Source: UBA5972 sp964567685 (lineage in GTDB: Bacteria > Pseudomonadota > Alphaproteobacteria > Rhodobacterales > Rhodobacteraceae). Taken from it: a DNA stretch of 64,000 nucleotides. The stretch spans positions 1 through 64,000 of the forward strand of contig CAZMNO010000011.1 in the NCBI GenBank assembly GCA_964567685.1, read 5' to 3'. Numbering within the stretch: position 1 is the stretch's first letter; each line of letters begins with the position of its first letter. A program made the translations under genes and the position numbers. The notes beneath the pieces were generated by a model. That model saw only the letters and a program-made list of their open reading frames with translations. It did no database searches and was not told where the DNA came from. Positions 1 through 8,959 of this stretch are shown one piece after another.

Positions 1-32
1 TAGTTGATATTAATCTGTTATTTACGGTTTTT

Positions 33-119
33 TGGTGCGGTCGAGAAGACTCGAACTTCCACGGGTGTTACCCCACAGCGACCTCAACGCTGCGCGTCTA
101 CCAATTCCGCCACGACCGC
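33..119 (-). tRNA. tRNA-Leu (GAG)
   Basis: Read on the minus strand, the sequence folds as a class II tRNA. The 7-bp acceptor stem GCGGTCG/CGACCGC is closed by discriminator A and an encoded CCA at 33-35. The anticodon loop TTGAGGT gives anticodon GAG. There is a variable arm typical of leucine tRNAs, and the T-loop reads TTCGAGT. Total length is 87 nt, normal for tRNA-Leu. Confidence 0.95.
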
Positions 120-262
120 ACGTCTGGGCTTGGTGAAGCCGCTCTATAATCCCAGAAATTGCCCTTGTGAAGAGCGAAAAAGCACAGCGCTGCGAATTGC
201 AGAGACGCCCGGGCAAGCGTAAAGAGGCAGCAACCCTGAAACCAAGCACGCAGGTTCCATAG

Positions 263-916
263 ATGGACTGGATCACCGCTGACAAACCGGTCGCCTATGA
301 AGAGGCACTGCTGGAAATGGAGCACTGTGTCGCCGGGATCATTTCAGGCGAGCAGGACGAGGCTGTCTGGCTGCTGGAACACCCACCACTTTATACAGCC
401 GGAACCAGCGCAAATCCTGCCGATCTGATCGATCCCACCCGCTTTGACGTTTTCAAAACCCAGCGCGGCGGGCAATACACCTATCACGGCCCGGGCCAGC
501 GCGTGGCTTATGCGATGCTCGACCTCAATCAGCGCGGGCGCGACGTGCGCGCTTATGTGCGCCTGCTTGAAGACTGGATCATCGCCGCGCTGGCCGAATT
601 CAATGTCAAAGGCGAAATTCGCGATGACCGGGTGGGGGTCTGGGTGACACGCCATGACAAACCGCCGCTCGCCGACGGGTCGCCACGCGAAGACAAGATC
701 GCCGCCATAGGTGTGCGCCTGCGGAAATGGGTGGCCTTTCACGGCATCTCGGTCAATGTCGATCCCGATCTCAGCCATTTCGACGGAATCGTGCCCTGCG
801 GCATCAGGGAACACGGGGTAACCAGCCTGGTCGATCTCGGTCTGCCGGTCACCCTGGCCGATTTCGACCTGGCGCTGAAAGCCGCCTTTGAGCGCGTTTT
901 CAATTCCACGCCCTGA
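263..916 (+). CDS. lipB: Octanoyltransferase LipB (lipoyl(octanoyl) transferase)
   Basis: LipB transfers the octanoyl group from acyl carrier protein to lipoyl domains of 2-oxoacid dehydrogenases and the glycine cleavage system, the first step of lipoate assembly in the cytoplasm. The 217-residue protein has the family length. The substrate-binding motif RGGQYTYHGPGQ lies at residues 68-79, the catalytic lysine is in DKIAAIG (Lys145), and the acyl-accepting cysteine is in VPCG (Cys179). The gene stands alone between the oppositely oriented tRNA-Leu and the convergent bdhA-like gene. A 34-bp repeat, described separately, begins 3 bp after its stop. Confidence 0.95.
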   Translation: MDWITADKPVAYEEALLEMEHCVAGIISGEQDEAVWLLEHPPLYTAGTSANPADLIDPTRFDVFKTQRGGQYTYHGPGQRVAYAMLDLNQRGRDVRAYVRLLEDWIIAALAEFNVKGEIRDDRVGVWVTRHDKPPLADGSPREDKIAAIGVRLRKWVAFHGISVNVDPDLSHFDGIVPCGIREHGVTSLVDLGLPVTLADFDLALKAAFERVFNSTP

Positions 917-918
917 GC

Positions 919-952
919 CTTCTTCTTTTCTGAAAATATCCTCGCCGGAGGC
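919..952 (-). repeat. 34-bp 3'-end element, copy A
   Basis: On the minus strand this reads as a GCC-TCC-GGC mini-hairpin, then GAGGATATTTT, then AAAAGAAGAAG. It lies 45 bp beyond the stop of the minus-strand gene ending at 998. The same 34-base arrangement, without indels, occurs at 22667-22700 and 38816-38849, in each case just downstream of a gene read in the same direction. A short stem followed by a T-rich run suggests a terminator-like role; this is inference. Confidence 0.7.
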
Positions 953-997
953 ACTTGGGATTTCAGACCGCGCTCACCAAACGAGTGCAGGCCGTCC

Positions 998-1804
998 TTA
1001 CTGCGACGTCCAGCCGCCATCGACCGGAATTGCCGTGCCGGTGACGTTATGTGCAACCGGCGCGCACAACCACAAAGCCAGCGCGCCAATCTCTGATGGA
1101 TCGGAAAGTCGTTGCGATGGTTGTTTTTCTGACAAGAGCCCGGCCACACCCGCGTCTCGATCGCCGCCAAACTCTTCGGCGCGTGCCATGATCTGGGGTT
1201 CGATCAGCTGGGTTTCCGTCCAGCCGGGACAGATGCAATTGACAGTCACACCGCCACTTTCGCGGCTGCCGGCGTTGGCGTATTCAAGTGCGGCCACCCG
1301 GCTCAGCCCTACCAGCCCGAATTTCGAGGCCACATAGGGTGCCTTGTTTTTCGAGGCGACCAGCCCATGCACCGAGGCGATATTGATCACCCGGCCAAAC
1401 CCGCGCCCGGCCATTTTCGGCATCACACAGTGCATGGTGTGAAAGGCCGCCGACAGGTTGACCGACAATACAAGATCCCATGTTTCTGCGGTCATATCCT
1501 CGAGGCTTGCGGTTTTTTGCACGCCGGCATTGTTCACCAGCACGTCAATCGCCCCCCAGTCTTCAACCGCATCAACCAGCGCTTCAATTGCATCGGGGTC
1601 ACGCAGATCACCGCCAAAAAACCGGGCGTCCTCGGCTCCGGCCTCGCGCAGCTCTTTTTCGGCGGCAGCAATCTGTTCCTCATCCGCCAGCCCGTGAAAG
1701 GCGATGCGGGCCCCTGCCCCGGCGAATGATTTGGCAATCGCCAGCCCGATCCCCTGCACCGATCCTGTCACCAAAGCCGTTTTTCCACGCATCTCGCCCG
1801 TCAT
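998..1804 (-). CDS. bdhA: 3-hydroxybutyrate dehydrogenase (SDR family)
   Basis: This is a classical short-chain dehydrogenase of 268 residues that probably interconverts 3-hydroxybutyrate and acetoacetate with NAD. The nucleotide-binding TGSVQGIG is at residues 13-20, NNAG at 91-94, and the catalytic Ser144, Tyr157 and Lys161 are in place. The C-terminal half has the LLSEKQPS loop usual in D-3-hydroxybutyrate dehydrogenases. Its ATG overlaps the stop of the upstream acyl-CoA ligase (ATGA), so the two are co-transcribed and translationally coupled. This suggests joint use of short or medium fatty acids or polyhydroxybutyrate. Another SDR substrate cannot be excluded. Confidence 0.82.
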   Translation of the reverse strand: MTGEMRGKTALVTGSVQGIGLAIAKSFAGAGARIAFHGLADEEQIAAAEKELREAGAEDARFFGGDLRDPDAIEALVDAVEDWGAIDVLVNNAGVQKTASLEDMTAETWDLVLSVNLSAAFHTMHCVMPKMAGRGFGRVINIASVHGLVASKNKAPYVASKFGLVGLSRVAALEYANAGSRESGGVTVNCICPGWTETQLIEPQIMARAEEFGGDRDAGVAGLLSEKQPSQRLSDPSEIGALALWLCAPVAHNVTGTAIPVDGGWTSQ

Positions 1805-3336
1805 TCACCTGTCTCCTTGTGCAACCGCGCCCTGAGCTCGGTTTTCAGGACCTTGCCATAGTTGTTCTTGGGCATCTCATCAATCGCGTAATAGTGCTTG
1901 GGGCGCTTGAACCGCGCGATATGCTGAAGACAGTGGGAGTCCAGCTCTTCGCTGGCCGGAACATCACCGTTTTTGCCAACCACGAACGCCACCACCTCTT
2001 CCCCCCATTCCGGATGTGCCCGCCCGACAACCGCCGCCTCAACAACTGCGGGATGCTCCAGCAATACCTCCTCGACCTCGCGCGGATAAACATTGGACCC
2101 ACCGGAAATGATCATGTCCTTTGAGCGGTCATGCAGGGTCACGAACCCATCTTCATCAATCGCCCCCATGTCGCCGGTCATCAGCCAGCCATCCCTTATC
2201 GTATCAGCCGTCGCCCCCGGGTTTTTCCAATACCCCAGCATCACCGCTGATCCCTTGACCGCAATTTCACCGATCTCACCCGGCGGCAGCGGGTTGAGGT
2301 CGTCATCGATCACCTCAACCAATACCGGGTTCTGTGCCCGACCGACCGATCCCAGCCGCTCGCGCCAGCGCTTGTGGCCGCGGTCAGCGACCAGATCACG
2401 CGACAGCGCCGTGATCGTCATCGGGCATTCGCCCTGCCCGTAAACCTGAACGAATCGCGGGCCCATTACGTCAACAGCCTCGATAACGTCCGCGACATAC
2501 ATCGGCCCGCCTGCATAGACGATTGTCTTTATCCCCTCGCCCGAACTTTTGGTCGCAACCGCTTCGGCCACCAGCCGTTTCACCATAGTCGGGGCTGCAA
2601 ACATCGAGACATTGCCAAGTTTCGGGGCGAGTTCCAGGATCTCGGCGGCATCAAACCCACCTGACAGAGGCACCACATGGCGGGCACCGCGGATGACATG
2701 CATGAAATTGTAAATCCCCGCACCATGCGACATCGGGGCGGCATAAAGGATCGCATCCTCTCTCCTGACTTCATCGACATCGGAAAAATACGTCAGCGTC
2801 ATCGCCTCGATATTGGCGGCAGATATCATCACACCTTTGGGCTTGCCGGTTGTGCCCGATGTATAAAACAACCAGAGCATGTCATCGCTGGCAATTTCAG
2901 CCGGAGAGGGTAAGGGATCGGTCTCATAAAGCGCTTCAAATTCGCCGCCATCGGCCAAGATGATATGCTCAAGGCAATCCGGCGCCACCTCGCGTAACGC
3001 TTCACCAACATCTGAGGATGCGAAAACCAGCCCAACCTCGGCATTGTCGATGATCCAGGCGGCTTCGCGGGCATGCAGCTTGGCGTTGATCGGTACAGAA
3101 GCCGCGCCTGCAAACCAGATGCCGTAAAGCGCTTCCAGATAGGCGCAGCGGTTGGTCATGAAAACAGCCACCCGGTCGCCCTTGCCTATCCCATAGCGTG
3201 CAACCAGCGCACCGCCGATCGACGCGGCCCGACGGGCAAACTCGGCGTAATCCGCAACGACCTTCGTGCCTGCAATCAACGCTGGGGCATCAGGTGTCAG
3301 CCGTGCGGTTCTTTGCAGCCATTCAGCGGGGTTCAT
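1801..3336 (-). CDS. AMP-dependent acyl-CoA synthetase/ligase
   Basis: This ANL-superfamily enzyme of 511 residues activates a carboxylic acid to its acyl-adenylate and then to the CoA thioester. The P-loop-like motif TSGTTGKPKG sits near residue 159, the core motif GWLMTGDMG follows in the C-terminal third, and a C-terminal lysine region is present (KNNYGKVLK). I chose ATG at 3336 because AAGGAG lies seven bases before it; an upstream in-frame GTG at 3351 lies ahead of this ribosome site. It is the first gene of a two-gene operon with the hydroxybutyrate dehydrogenase and is divergent from the molybdenum hydroxylase genes. The substrate is unknown; a short, medium or aryl acid are all possible. 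Confidence 0.85.
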   Translation of the reverse strand: MNPAEWLQRTARLTPDAPALIAGTKVVADYAEFARRAASIGGALVARYGIGKGDRVAVFMTNRCAYLEALYGIWFAGAASVPINAKLHAREAAWIIDNAEVGLVFASSDVGEALREVAPDCLEHIILADGGEFEALYETDPLPSPAEIASDDMLWLFYTSGTTGKPKGVMISAANIEAMTLTYFSDVDEVRREDAILYAAPMSHGAGIYNFMHVIRGARHVVPLSGGFDAAEILELAPKLGNVSMFAAPTMVKRLVAEAVATKSSGEGIKTIVYAGGPMYVADVIEAVDVMGPRFVQVYGQGECPMTITALSRDLVADRGHKRWRERLGSVGRAQNPVLVEVIDDDLNPLPPGEIGEIAVKGSAVMLGYWKNPGATADTIRDGWLMTGDMGAIDEDGFVTLHDRSKDMIISGGSNVYPREVEEVLLEHPAVVEAAVVGRAHPEWGEEVVAFVVGKNGDVPASEELDSHCLQHIARFKRPKHYYAIDEMPKNNYGKVLKTELRARLHKETGE

Positions 3337-3411
3337 TCGATTCTCCTTCACATCGGCTGACAGGTATCAGCGAGTTGAGCCATCTATTTAAACCGGCTTT
3401 GAGATCACTTC

Positions 3412-3445
3412 AAACAGGCAATAACTACCGCTTGAAATCCTGTTT
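3412..3445. promoter_or_regulatory. Inverted repeat in divergent promoter region
   Basis: The 181-bp gap between the divergent ligase and molybdenum hydroxylase genes contains AAACAGG (3412-3418) and CCTGTTT (3439-3445), perfect 7-bp arms 20 bp apart. It could be a shared operator; no factor is identified. The downstream gene at 3518 has GGGAG near 3504 as its ribosome site. Confidence 0.3.
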
Positions 3446-3517
3446 CCGACTGTCCATGCTGCGCCGCAAGAGTCGCCCCGTTTTCAGGGCGCACGTCATC
3501 ATTGGGAGTTCGGATCA

Positions 3518-4381
3518 ATGCAATATGCAGCCCCTCAATCCGTCGCCGAAGCGGTCGACCTGTTGGCAAACGCCACGGGATCGGCCCATGTTCTGGCAGG
3601 CGGAACTGACATTCTGGTGCAAATGCGCAGCGGACTGGCAGAGCCTGATCTTTTGGTCGATATCAAACGCATCAGCGGTATGCGTGATATCACCGAGGAA
3701 GGCGGTGGTTTTCGCATCGGTGCCGCCGTTGCCGGATCCGAACTTGGCGAACATGCTGCGCTCAAGGCGCTGTGGCCCGGTGTCGTCGAAGCCACCGAGC
3801 TGATCGGCTCGACCCAGGTTCAGGGCCGCTGCACGATGGCTGGAAATCTCTGCAATGCTTCGCCCGCTGCTGACAGCGTTCCGGCAATGGTCGCAGCCAA
3901 CGCTATCGCCCGCATCTCAGGGCCTGACGGCAGCCGCGATTGCCCGGTTGCAGACGTTCCGACCGGCCCGGGCAGCACCTCGCTGGCAAAGGGCGAGATC
4001 GTGACATCGATCTTCCTGCCTGCACGCGCTGCCAATGCCGCGGACGCTTATCTACGCTTCATTCCCAGAACCGAAATGGACATCGCCGTTTGTTCTGCCG
4101 GTGTGAGCTTGGGCTTTGATGCGTCTGGAACCTGCACGGAGGCACGCGTTGCCATTGGCGCCGTTGCCCCGACCGTTTTGCTGGTTGATGCGGCGGCTGA
4201 AGCTCTGATCGGCAGCAAGCTTGATGAGGCTGCACTTGCGGCCATGGCCGCAAAGGTCAGCGCTGCCTGCGCCCCAATAGACGACAAGCGCGGAACGGCT
4301 GAGTTTCGCACCGATGTTACCGGTGTTCTGGCCCGCCGCGCCGCCCTGATTGCCCAGACAAGAGCAGGAGCAAGCGCATGA
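3518..4381 (+). CDS. Molybdenum hydroxylase, FAD-binding medium subunit (CoxM-like)
   Basis: This is the FAD subunit of a xanthine oxidase-family molybdenum hydroxylase, 287 residues, the usual size for CoxM. It begins with the characteristic MQYAAPQSV segment, followed by the FAD pyrophosphate loop AGGTDILVQMR near residues 28-38 and the second FAD motif of type TMAGNLCNASPAAD near residues 107-120. It passes electrons from the iron-sulfur subunit to an acceptor. The gene overlaps the next one by 4 bp (ATGA) and opens a four-gene operon M-S-L-MoaD-like. Confidence 0.9.
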   Translation: MQYAAPQSVAEAVDLLANATGSAHVLAGGTDILVQMRSGLAEPDLLVDIKRISGMRDITEEGGGFRIGAAVAGSELGEHAALKALWPGVVEATELIGSTQVQGRCTMAGNLCNASPAADSVPAMVAANAIARISGPDGSRDCPVADVPTGPGSTSLAKGEIVTSIFLPARAANAADAYLRFIPRTEMDIAVCSAGVSLGFDASGTCTEARVAIGAVAPTVLLVDAAAEALIGSKLDEAALAAMAAKVSAACAPIDDKRGTAEFRTDVTGVLARRAALIAQTRAGASA

Positions 4382-4854
4382 GCAAGATCCATGTCACCAC
4401 GACAATAAACGGCGACCCGACGGAATTTCTGTGCGAAGCCGATGAAACACTACTGGATGTCCTGCGCGACCGCTTGCGCATGACCGGTTCAAAAGAGGGC
4501 TGCGGCACCGGCGATTGCGGTGCCTGTTCGGTTGAGGTGAACGGCAGGCTGGTCTCCTCCTGCCTCGTTCTCGGGGCCGAAGCGGAGGGGGCTGAGATCA
4601 GCACTATTGAAGGCATGGCCGATGGTGATGTTCTGCACCCGTTGCAGCGCAAATTCCTTGAGCACGCAGCGCTTCAATGCGGTGTCTGCACGCCGGGCAT
4701 TCTAGTCGCCAGCAAGGCGCTTTTGGAAAAGAACCCGGATCCGAGCGAAAGCGAGCTGCGCTACTGGCTGGCTGGCAACCTTTGCCGCTGCACCGGATAC
4801 GACAAAATTATCGCCGCCGTCATGGACGCAGCGGCTGAAATGCGGGGGGAATGA
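4378..4854 (+). CDS. Molybdenum hydroxylase, 2Fe-2S small subunit (CoxS-like)
   Basis: This is the electron-transfer subunit of 158 residues with two [2Fe-2S] clusters. The N-terminal plant-type ferredoxin domain carries CGTGDCGAC with a further downstream cysteine in SSCLV. The C-terminal helical domain carries QCGVC and LCRCTGY. All eight cysteine ligands are visible. The size and cluster pattern match CoxS and related subunits. It lies between the FAD and molybdopterin subunits, overlapping the former and spaced 3 bp from the latter. Confidence 0.93.
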   Translation: MSKIHVTTTINGDPTEFLCEADETLLDVLRDRLRMTGSKEGCGTGDCGACSVEVNGRLVSSCLVLGAEAEGAEISTIEGMADGDVLHPLQRKFLEHAALQCGVCTPGILVASKALLEKNPDPSESELRYWLAGNLCRCTGYDKIIAAVMDAAAEMRGE

Positions 4855-4857
4855 GCC

Positions 4858-7104
4858 ATGGCGCTGGATGAGTATCAGAAACGTGAATTCAAAGTCGTCG
4901 GCACCACGCCCCTCAGGCCTGATGGCGTTGACAAGGTAACGGGCCGCGCCCTCTTTGGTGCCGATATGTCTGTGCCCGGGCAGTTGGTTGGGCGCGTTCT
5001 GCGCAGCCCGCACGCCCATGCCAAGATCAAGTCAATCGACACCTCAGCCGCTGAAGCCCTGAGCGGGGTGAAAGCGGTTGTGACGGCGGCTGACTTTCAG
5101 GAACTTGAGGCTGGCGATACACGGGATGTCCTCAAAACCATTATCGCCCATGAGAAAGCACTGTTTCATGGCCACGCGGTTGCTGCCGTGGCGGCCACCA
5201 GCACCTCGATTGCCAAGGCGGCGCTGAAGCTGATCGCCGTGGATTACGAGGTCCTGCCCCATGTGACCGAGATCGAAGATGCCATCAAACCCGGCGCGCC
5301 GATTGTTGATGAGGGTCGGCGGCACCGGCGCGTACCGGAAGAGTTTTCCGACAATTGCACGGGATTTGCCGAGTTTGGTCATGGCGATCTTGAGGCGGGT
5401 TTTGCCAAAGCCGACAAGATCATTGCGCGCACCTTCCGCACTGCGGCGACGCATCAGGGTTATATCGAACCCAATGCCTGTCTGGCCTCGATGGGACCCG
5501 ATGGCAAAGGCGAACTCTGGTGTGCGACACAGGGGCATTACTATGTTCGTGCGCTCTGTGCCGAAATCATGGGCATGGATGAAAGCCAGCTCAGGGTCAC
5601 TGCGTCTGAGATCGGCGGTGGATTTGGCGGCAAGACCACGATCTATATCGAACCTCTGTCGCTGGCGCTGTCGCGTAAGGCCGGACGCCCGGTCAAGCTG
5701 GTGATGAGCCGCGAGGAGGTCTTTAAAGCCTCCGGACCGACGGTGTCTTCACTTATTGACGTCAAGATCGGCATGACCAGCGACGGGCGCATCACCGCGG
5801 CTGACACACTCATCCGCTATCAGGGCGGCGCGGCACCCAATATCACCAACATCATCGGCGCGCAGGCGGCCTTTGCGGCTTACGATCTTGATGCCGTACG
5901 CGCGCAGGGCGTCAATGTCCTGACCAACCGGCCAAGACAGGCGGCTTATCGTGCACCGGGGGCTCCGCAGGCGATTTATGCGGTGGAATCCGTTGTTGAT
6001 GAACTGTGCCAGGAATTCGGCCTTGATCCTTTGGACGTGCGCCTGATGAACGCCGCGAAGAAAGGCACGAAATCCTCTTACGGGCCGACTTTTGACGATA
6101 TCGGCCTTGTGGCCACGCTGGAAGCGGCGAAGAAACATCCGCATTATTCCGCCCCGTTGAAGGAAAATCAAGCGCGCGGGCTTTCCTGTGGCTTCTGGTT
6201 CAATTTCGGTGGCAATACCTGTGTATCGCTCAACATCAGTTTTGACGGCACTGTCTGCGTGACCGAGGGCAATCCAGATATCGGCGGATCACGCGCCTCT
6301 ATCAGCATGATGGCAGCCGAAGAACTGGGTATCCCCTATGACAAGGTGCGCACGATCGTTGCCGACACCAACGCGATTGGCCATAACGAAGTCACCGACG
6401 GCTCGCGTGTGACCTTCGCCGTTGGCCTTGCGACCATCAAAGCGGCTCGCGCTGCGATCCGCGAGATGTGCAGCCGGGTCGCCAGAATCTGGGAAATCGA
6501 CGAAGACGCGGTGATCTGGGAGGATGGCTATGCCAAACCGGCAGGCCCCAATGCCGGCGATCACGAACCCATGTCACTGGCTGAAATCGCCGCGAAATCC
6601 GCCAATACCGGCGGGCCGATTGCCGGACATCACGAGGTTAATGCCGATGGTGCAGGCGTCAGTTTTGGCGTGCATCTATGCGATATCGAAGTTGATCACG
6701 AAACCGGTGCCACCAAGGTTCTGCGCTACACGGTGTTTCAGGATGCCGGCAAGGCCATTCATCCCGATTATGTCGAAGGTCAGATGCAGGGCGGTGCGGC
6801 GCAGGGGATCGGCTGGGCCCTGAACGAGGAATATATCTACGGGGCCGATGGGCGTTTGCAGAACCCGGGCTTTCTTGATTATCGCATCCCGGTCGCCTCG
6901 GACCTGCCAAAGATCGATACGGTCATTCTGGAAATTCCCAATCCGGGCCATCCCTATGGTGTGCGCGGGGTCGGTGAAACCTCGATCGTACCACCGCTTG
7001 CGGCAATATCCAACGCCATGTCACGCAGTATTGGCACAAGGTTGTTTGAGTTGCCGATGTCGCCACCGCGGGTTCTGAAGGCGATCAAGGACGCGAAAGG
7101 ATAG
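4858..7104 (+). CDS. Molybdenum hydroxylase, molybdopterin-binding large subunit
   Basis: This is the catalytic subunit of 748 residues, which binds the molybdenum-molybdopterin cytosine dinucleotide and hydroxylates a carbon next to a heteroatom or carbonyl. GGGFGGK is at residues 253-259 and the catalytic glutamate is in GVGETS (Glu707). The active-site loop reads AYRAPG near residue 363. It is not the AYxCSFR of form I carbon monoxide dehydrogenases, so a true aerobic CO dehydrogenase is unlikely. A purine, nicotinate, aldehyde or aryl-CoA substrate is possible, but the sequence does not decide. The neighbouring divergent CoA ligase makes an acid or CoA ester worth considering. Confidence 0.88.
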   Translation: MALDEYQKREFKVVGTTPLRPDGVDKVTGRALFGADMSVPGQLVGRVLRSPHAHAKIKSIDTSAAEALSGVKAVVTAADFQELEAGDTRDVLKTIIAHEKALFHGHAVAAVAATSTSIAKAALKLIAVDYEVLPHVTEIEDAIKPGAPIVDEGRRHRRVPEEFSDNCTGFAEFGHGDLEAGFAKADKIIARTFRTAATHQGYIEPNACLASMGPDGKGELWCATQGHYYVRALCAEIMGMDESQLRVTASEIGGGFGGKTTIYIEPLSLALSRKAGRPVKLVMSREEVFKASGPTVSSLIDVKIGMTSDGRITAADTLIRYQGGAAPNITNIIGAQAAFAAYDLDAVRAQGVNVLTNRPRQAAYRAPGAPQAIYAVESVVDELCQEFGLDPLDVRLMNAAKKGTKSSYGPTFDDIGLVATLEAAKKHPHYSAPLKENQARGLSCGFWFNFGGNTCVSLNISFDGTVCVTEGNPDIGGSRASISMMAAEELGIPYDKVRTIVADTNAIGHNEVTDGSRVTFAVGLATIKAARAAIREMCSRVARIWEIDEDAVIWEDGYAKPAGPNAGDHEPMSLAEIAAKSANTGGPIAGHHEVNADGAGVSFGVHLCDIEVDHETGATKVLRYTVFQDAGKAIHPDYVEGQMQGGAAQGIGWALNEEYIYGADGRLQNPGFLDYRIPVASDLPKIDTVILEIPNPGHPYGVRGVGETSIVPPLAAISNAMSRSIGTRLFELPMSPPRVLKAIKDAKG

Positions 7105-7107
7105 ATC

Positions 7108-7353
7108 ATGGTCAAGGTACTGATCTGGGGGTCGCTGCGCAGCGCAACCGATGGTCAGGCCGAGGTCGAGGTCGAAGCCAGCACATTCAAGCAGGTTCTG
7201 GACGGGCTGGTGGCCACCTGCCCCGGCCTGACCGCAGATATCGAGCGTGGCGTTTCGCTGGCAATCGATGGCGTGATCTACAAGGAAAGCTGGTTCACCC
7301 CCGTCAGGCCTGACAGCGAGGTGGTTCTGATGCCGCTGATGGCGGGGGGATAG
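7108..7353 (+). CDS. MoaD/ThiS-like ubiquitin-fold sulfur carrier
   Basis: This small protein of 81 residues ends in the diglycine tail MAGG required in MoaD/ThiS carriers for adenylation and thiocarboxylation. It starts 3 bp after the molybdenum hydroxylase large subunit, so it is the last gene of that operon. A dedicated carrier here may serve cofactor sulfuration or molybdopterin supply for the enzyme. No MoaE or MoeB partner is in the window. The beta-grasp pattern (MVKVLIWGSL at the start, VVLMPLMAGG at the end) supports the family. Confidence 0.8.
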   Translation: MVKVLIWGSLRSATDGQAEVEVEASTFKQVLDGLVATCPGLTADIERGVSLAIDGVIYKESWFTPVRPDSEVVLMPLMAGG

Positions 7354-7462
7354 CCGGGTTGAAGGAGCCGGATATTTTCGCACGGGTTCATGCGCACTCG
7401 GCACTATTCCGCCACCTTGCGTTGATTTTGCGACCCGAACGCGTATCATTTACACCTGCAGT

Positions 7463-8803
7463 ATGATGAGGTTACGCATGTTCGCTTTCAGTTTCCGCAG
7501 TCTGGTTCTTTTCCTTTTGCTGTTTTCCACCAGCGCATTCGCCCAAACCTATGAGGGGATCTATCGCCCGAATTACGCTTTTGCCCGCGACTGGTCGTGC
7601 AATGCAGATGATATTGGCATGGATGGCGGCGCTGTCGGCTTTGTCAACGGCAAGATGATTGGCGTCGAGAATCAGTGCGACCTGCTCGACCCGGAGATCG
7701 TTCCGGACCGTCCGAAAGCGACAAAGTATAAACGCGACTGTTGGGGTGAAGGCACGCAATACACAGATGAAATCATTATCGAAAAAACCTCCATCGGTAT
7801 CCTCTTTCAGGTGGATGGAGGCGATGAGGTTGAATGGCGTTTTTGCGACGCGCAGGTGGAAGCTGCGACTGACCCTGAAGACTCTACAGAAAATGAAGAA
7901 GCGCAAGCGAGCGTCTGGCATGTGGATACCAGACCGAAAGCCTTTGAAAGTGGCAATGACTACTTTTTCAGCGTGCCGGGTGATGCGCAATACTGCCGCA
8001 ACCAGACCGATGCGGCAGCTGATCTGTCGCAATTGCGTGTGCAATGCAGCAACGGCAACCCGGTCGTTTTTGTCGAAATCGGCACCTGCGATGCGGATGG
8101 GCAATCATCCGAGCCGGTTCAGGTTAACTATAAATTCGATGGCGCGGAGGTAAGTACCGCAAACTTCGGACCTCTCCCCGATCAGGGATCACCAAACCAG
8201 ATCGGCATCTGGGATGTGGCGACTGCCAACCCGTTTATCCGGGAAATCGCGCAATCAGAAGATCTTACCCTCGCCTACTCCGTCCGGGGCGAAGTCAGTC
8301 AGTTCGTCATGCGCTTCAACGTAACCGGCTTTGCGCAACATATGGATGATTTTGGCAAATCCTGCCCCGGATTGTATGTCTCCTATCCCGGAGATCAACC
8401 GGTCGAGGATGAGGAAGGGGATACAACGGCAGCGCAAGACCCTGCAGATGGCTCAGGTGAAGCGGGCGAAGAGGCGCTTGATCTCAGCCGCGCCGAACGG
8501 CGCGAGATTCAGCGCAGGCTGTCGTTGATCGGGTATAATACGCGCGGTGTCGATGGAGTTTTCGGCCCGGCAACTCGGGCGGCGATCAAGCTTTGGCAGA
8601 TTGATAATGAGCTGACGGCCGATGGCTATCTGTCTCCGTCATCGCTGAAACTGCTCAAATCGCAATCGCAAGCGGCCTATGCTGACTGGAAAGCCTCCCC
8701 CAAGAAACGGTATTTTGGCAGTGACGGATGCCTCAGACGGCCCAATGGCCGGATCATAATGGGGCGAACGCTGCGGTGTGATTTGCGCGCACTTCAACAG
8801 TAA
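7463..8803 (+). CDS. Secreted protein with C-terminal peptidoglycan-binding domain
   Basis: This exported protein of 446 residues begins with a signal peptide (hydrophobic LVLFLLLFSTSAFA, cleavage expected after AFA near residue 28). The central 300 residues are cysteine-containing and acidic and belong to no family I recognise. Around residues 340-400 lies a peptidoglycan_binding_1 domain, shown by IQRRLSLIGYNTRGVDG and FGPATRAAIKLWQ. The tail is basic with two cysteines. It stands alone after the molybdenum hydroxylase operon. A periplasmic cell-wall-anchored role is inferred. Two adjacent ATG codons (7463, 7466) could serve as start. Confidence 0.75.
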   Translation: MMRLRMFAFSFRSLVLFLLLFSTSAFAQTYEGIYRPNYAFARDWSCNADDIGMDGGAVGFVNGKMIGVENQCDLLDPEIVPDRPKATKYKRDCWGEGTQYTDEIIIEKTSIGILFQVDGGDEVEWRFCDAQVEAATDPEDSTENEEAQASVWHVDTRPKAFESGNDYFFSVPGDAQYCRNQTDAAADLSQLRVQCSNGNPVVFVEIGTCDADGQSSEPVQVNYKFDGAEVSTANFGPLPDQGSPNQIGIWDVATANPFIREIAQSEDLTLAYSVRGEVSQFVMRFNVTGFAQHMDDFGKSCPGLYVSYPGDQPVEDEEGDTTAAQDPADGSGEAGEEALDLSRAERREIQRRLSLIGYNTRGVDGVFGPATRAAIKLWQIDNELTADGYLSPSSLKLLKSQSQAAYADWKASPKKRYFGSDGCLRRPNGRIIMGRTLRCDLRALQQ

Positions 8804-8870
8804 AGCGCAGGCCTTTCGCCCTTTGCGGAAGGTAAATGGTGCTCAAGGGCAGGTTTACCGCGCCAAGGCC

Positions 8871-8910
8871 ATGTTACAGATTTTTCGTTTATTTCGATTT
8901 TTTGTAACAT
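8871..8910. promoter_or_regulatory. Inverted repeat upstream of paa operon
   Basis: ATGTTACA (8871-8878) and TGTAACAT (8903-8910) form perfect 8-bp arms separated by 24 bp of very T-rich sequence, about 80 bp before paaA. This may be a regulator site or part of the paa promoter; the binding factor is unknown. Confidence 0.35.
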
Positions 8911-8943
8911 AGTTCTTGCATCGAATCGAATCTTCTCCTACTC

Positions 8944-8959
8944 CCGACCAAACGGTCGG
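8944..8959. promoter_or_regulatory. TetR-type (PaaR-like) operator before paaA
   Basis: The palindrome CCGACC-AAAC-GGTCGG lies 32 bp upstream of the paaA ATG, where a repressor would block transcription. The ACCGACC/GGTCGGT half-site matches the style of operators known for TetR-family PaaR regulators of phenylacetate genes in other proteobacteria. No paaR gene is in this part of the window; paaX closes the operon instead. Dual control by PaaR and PaaX is inferred. Confidence 0.6.

Noticed and set aside
4858..7104. Calling the molybdenum hydroxylase an aerobic carbon monoxide dehydrogenase (coxL)
   Set aside because: The active-site loop is AYRAPG, not the AYxCSFR of form I CoxL, and no cox accessory genes are present.
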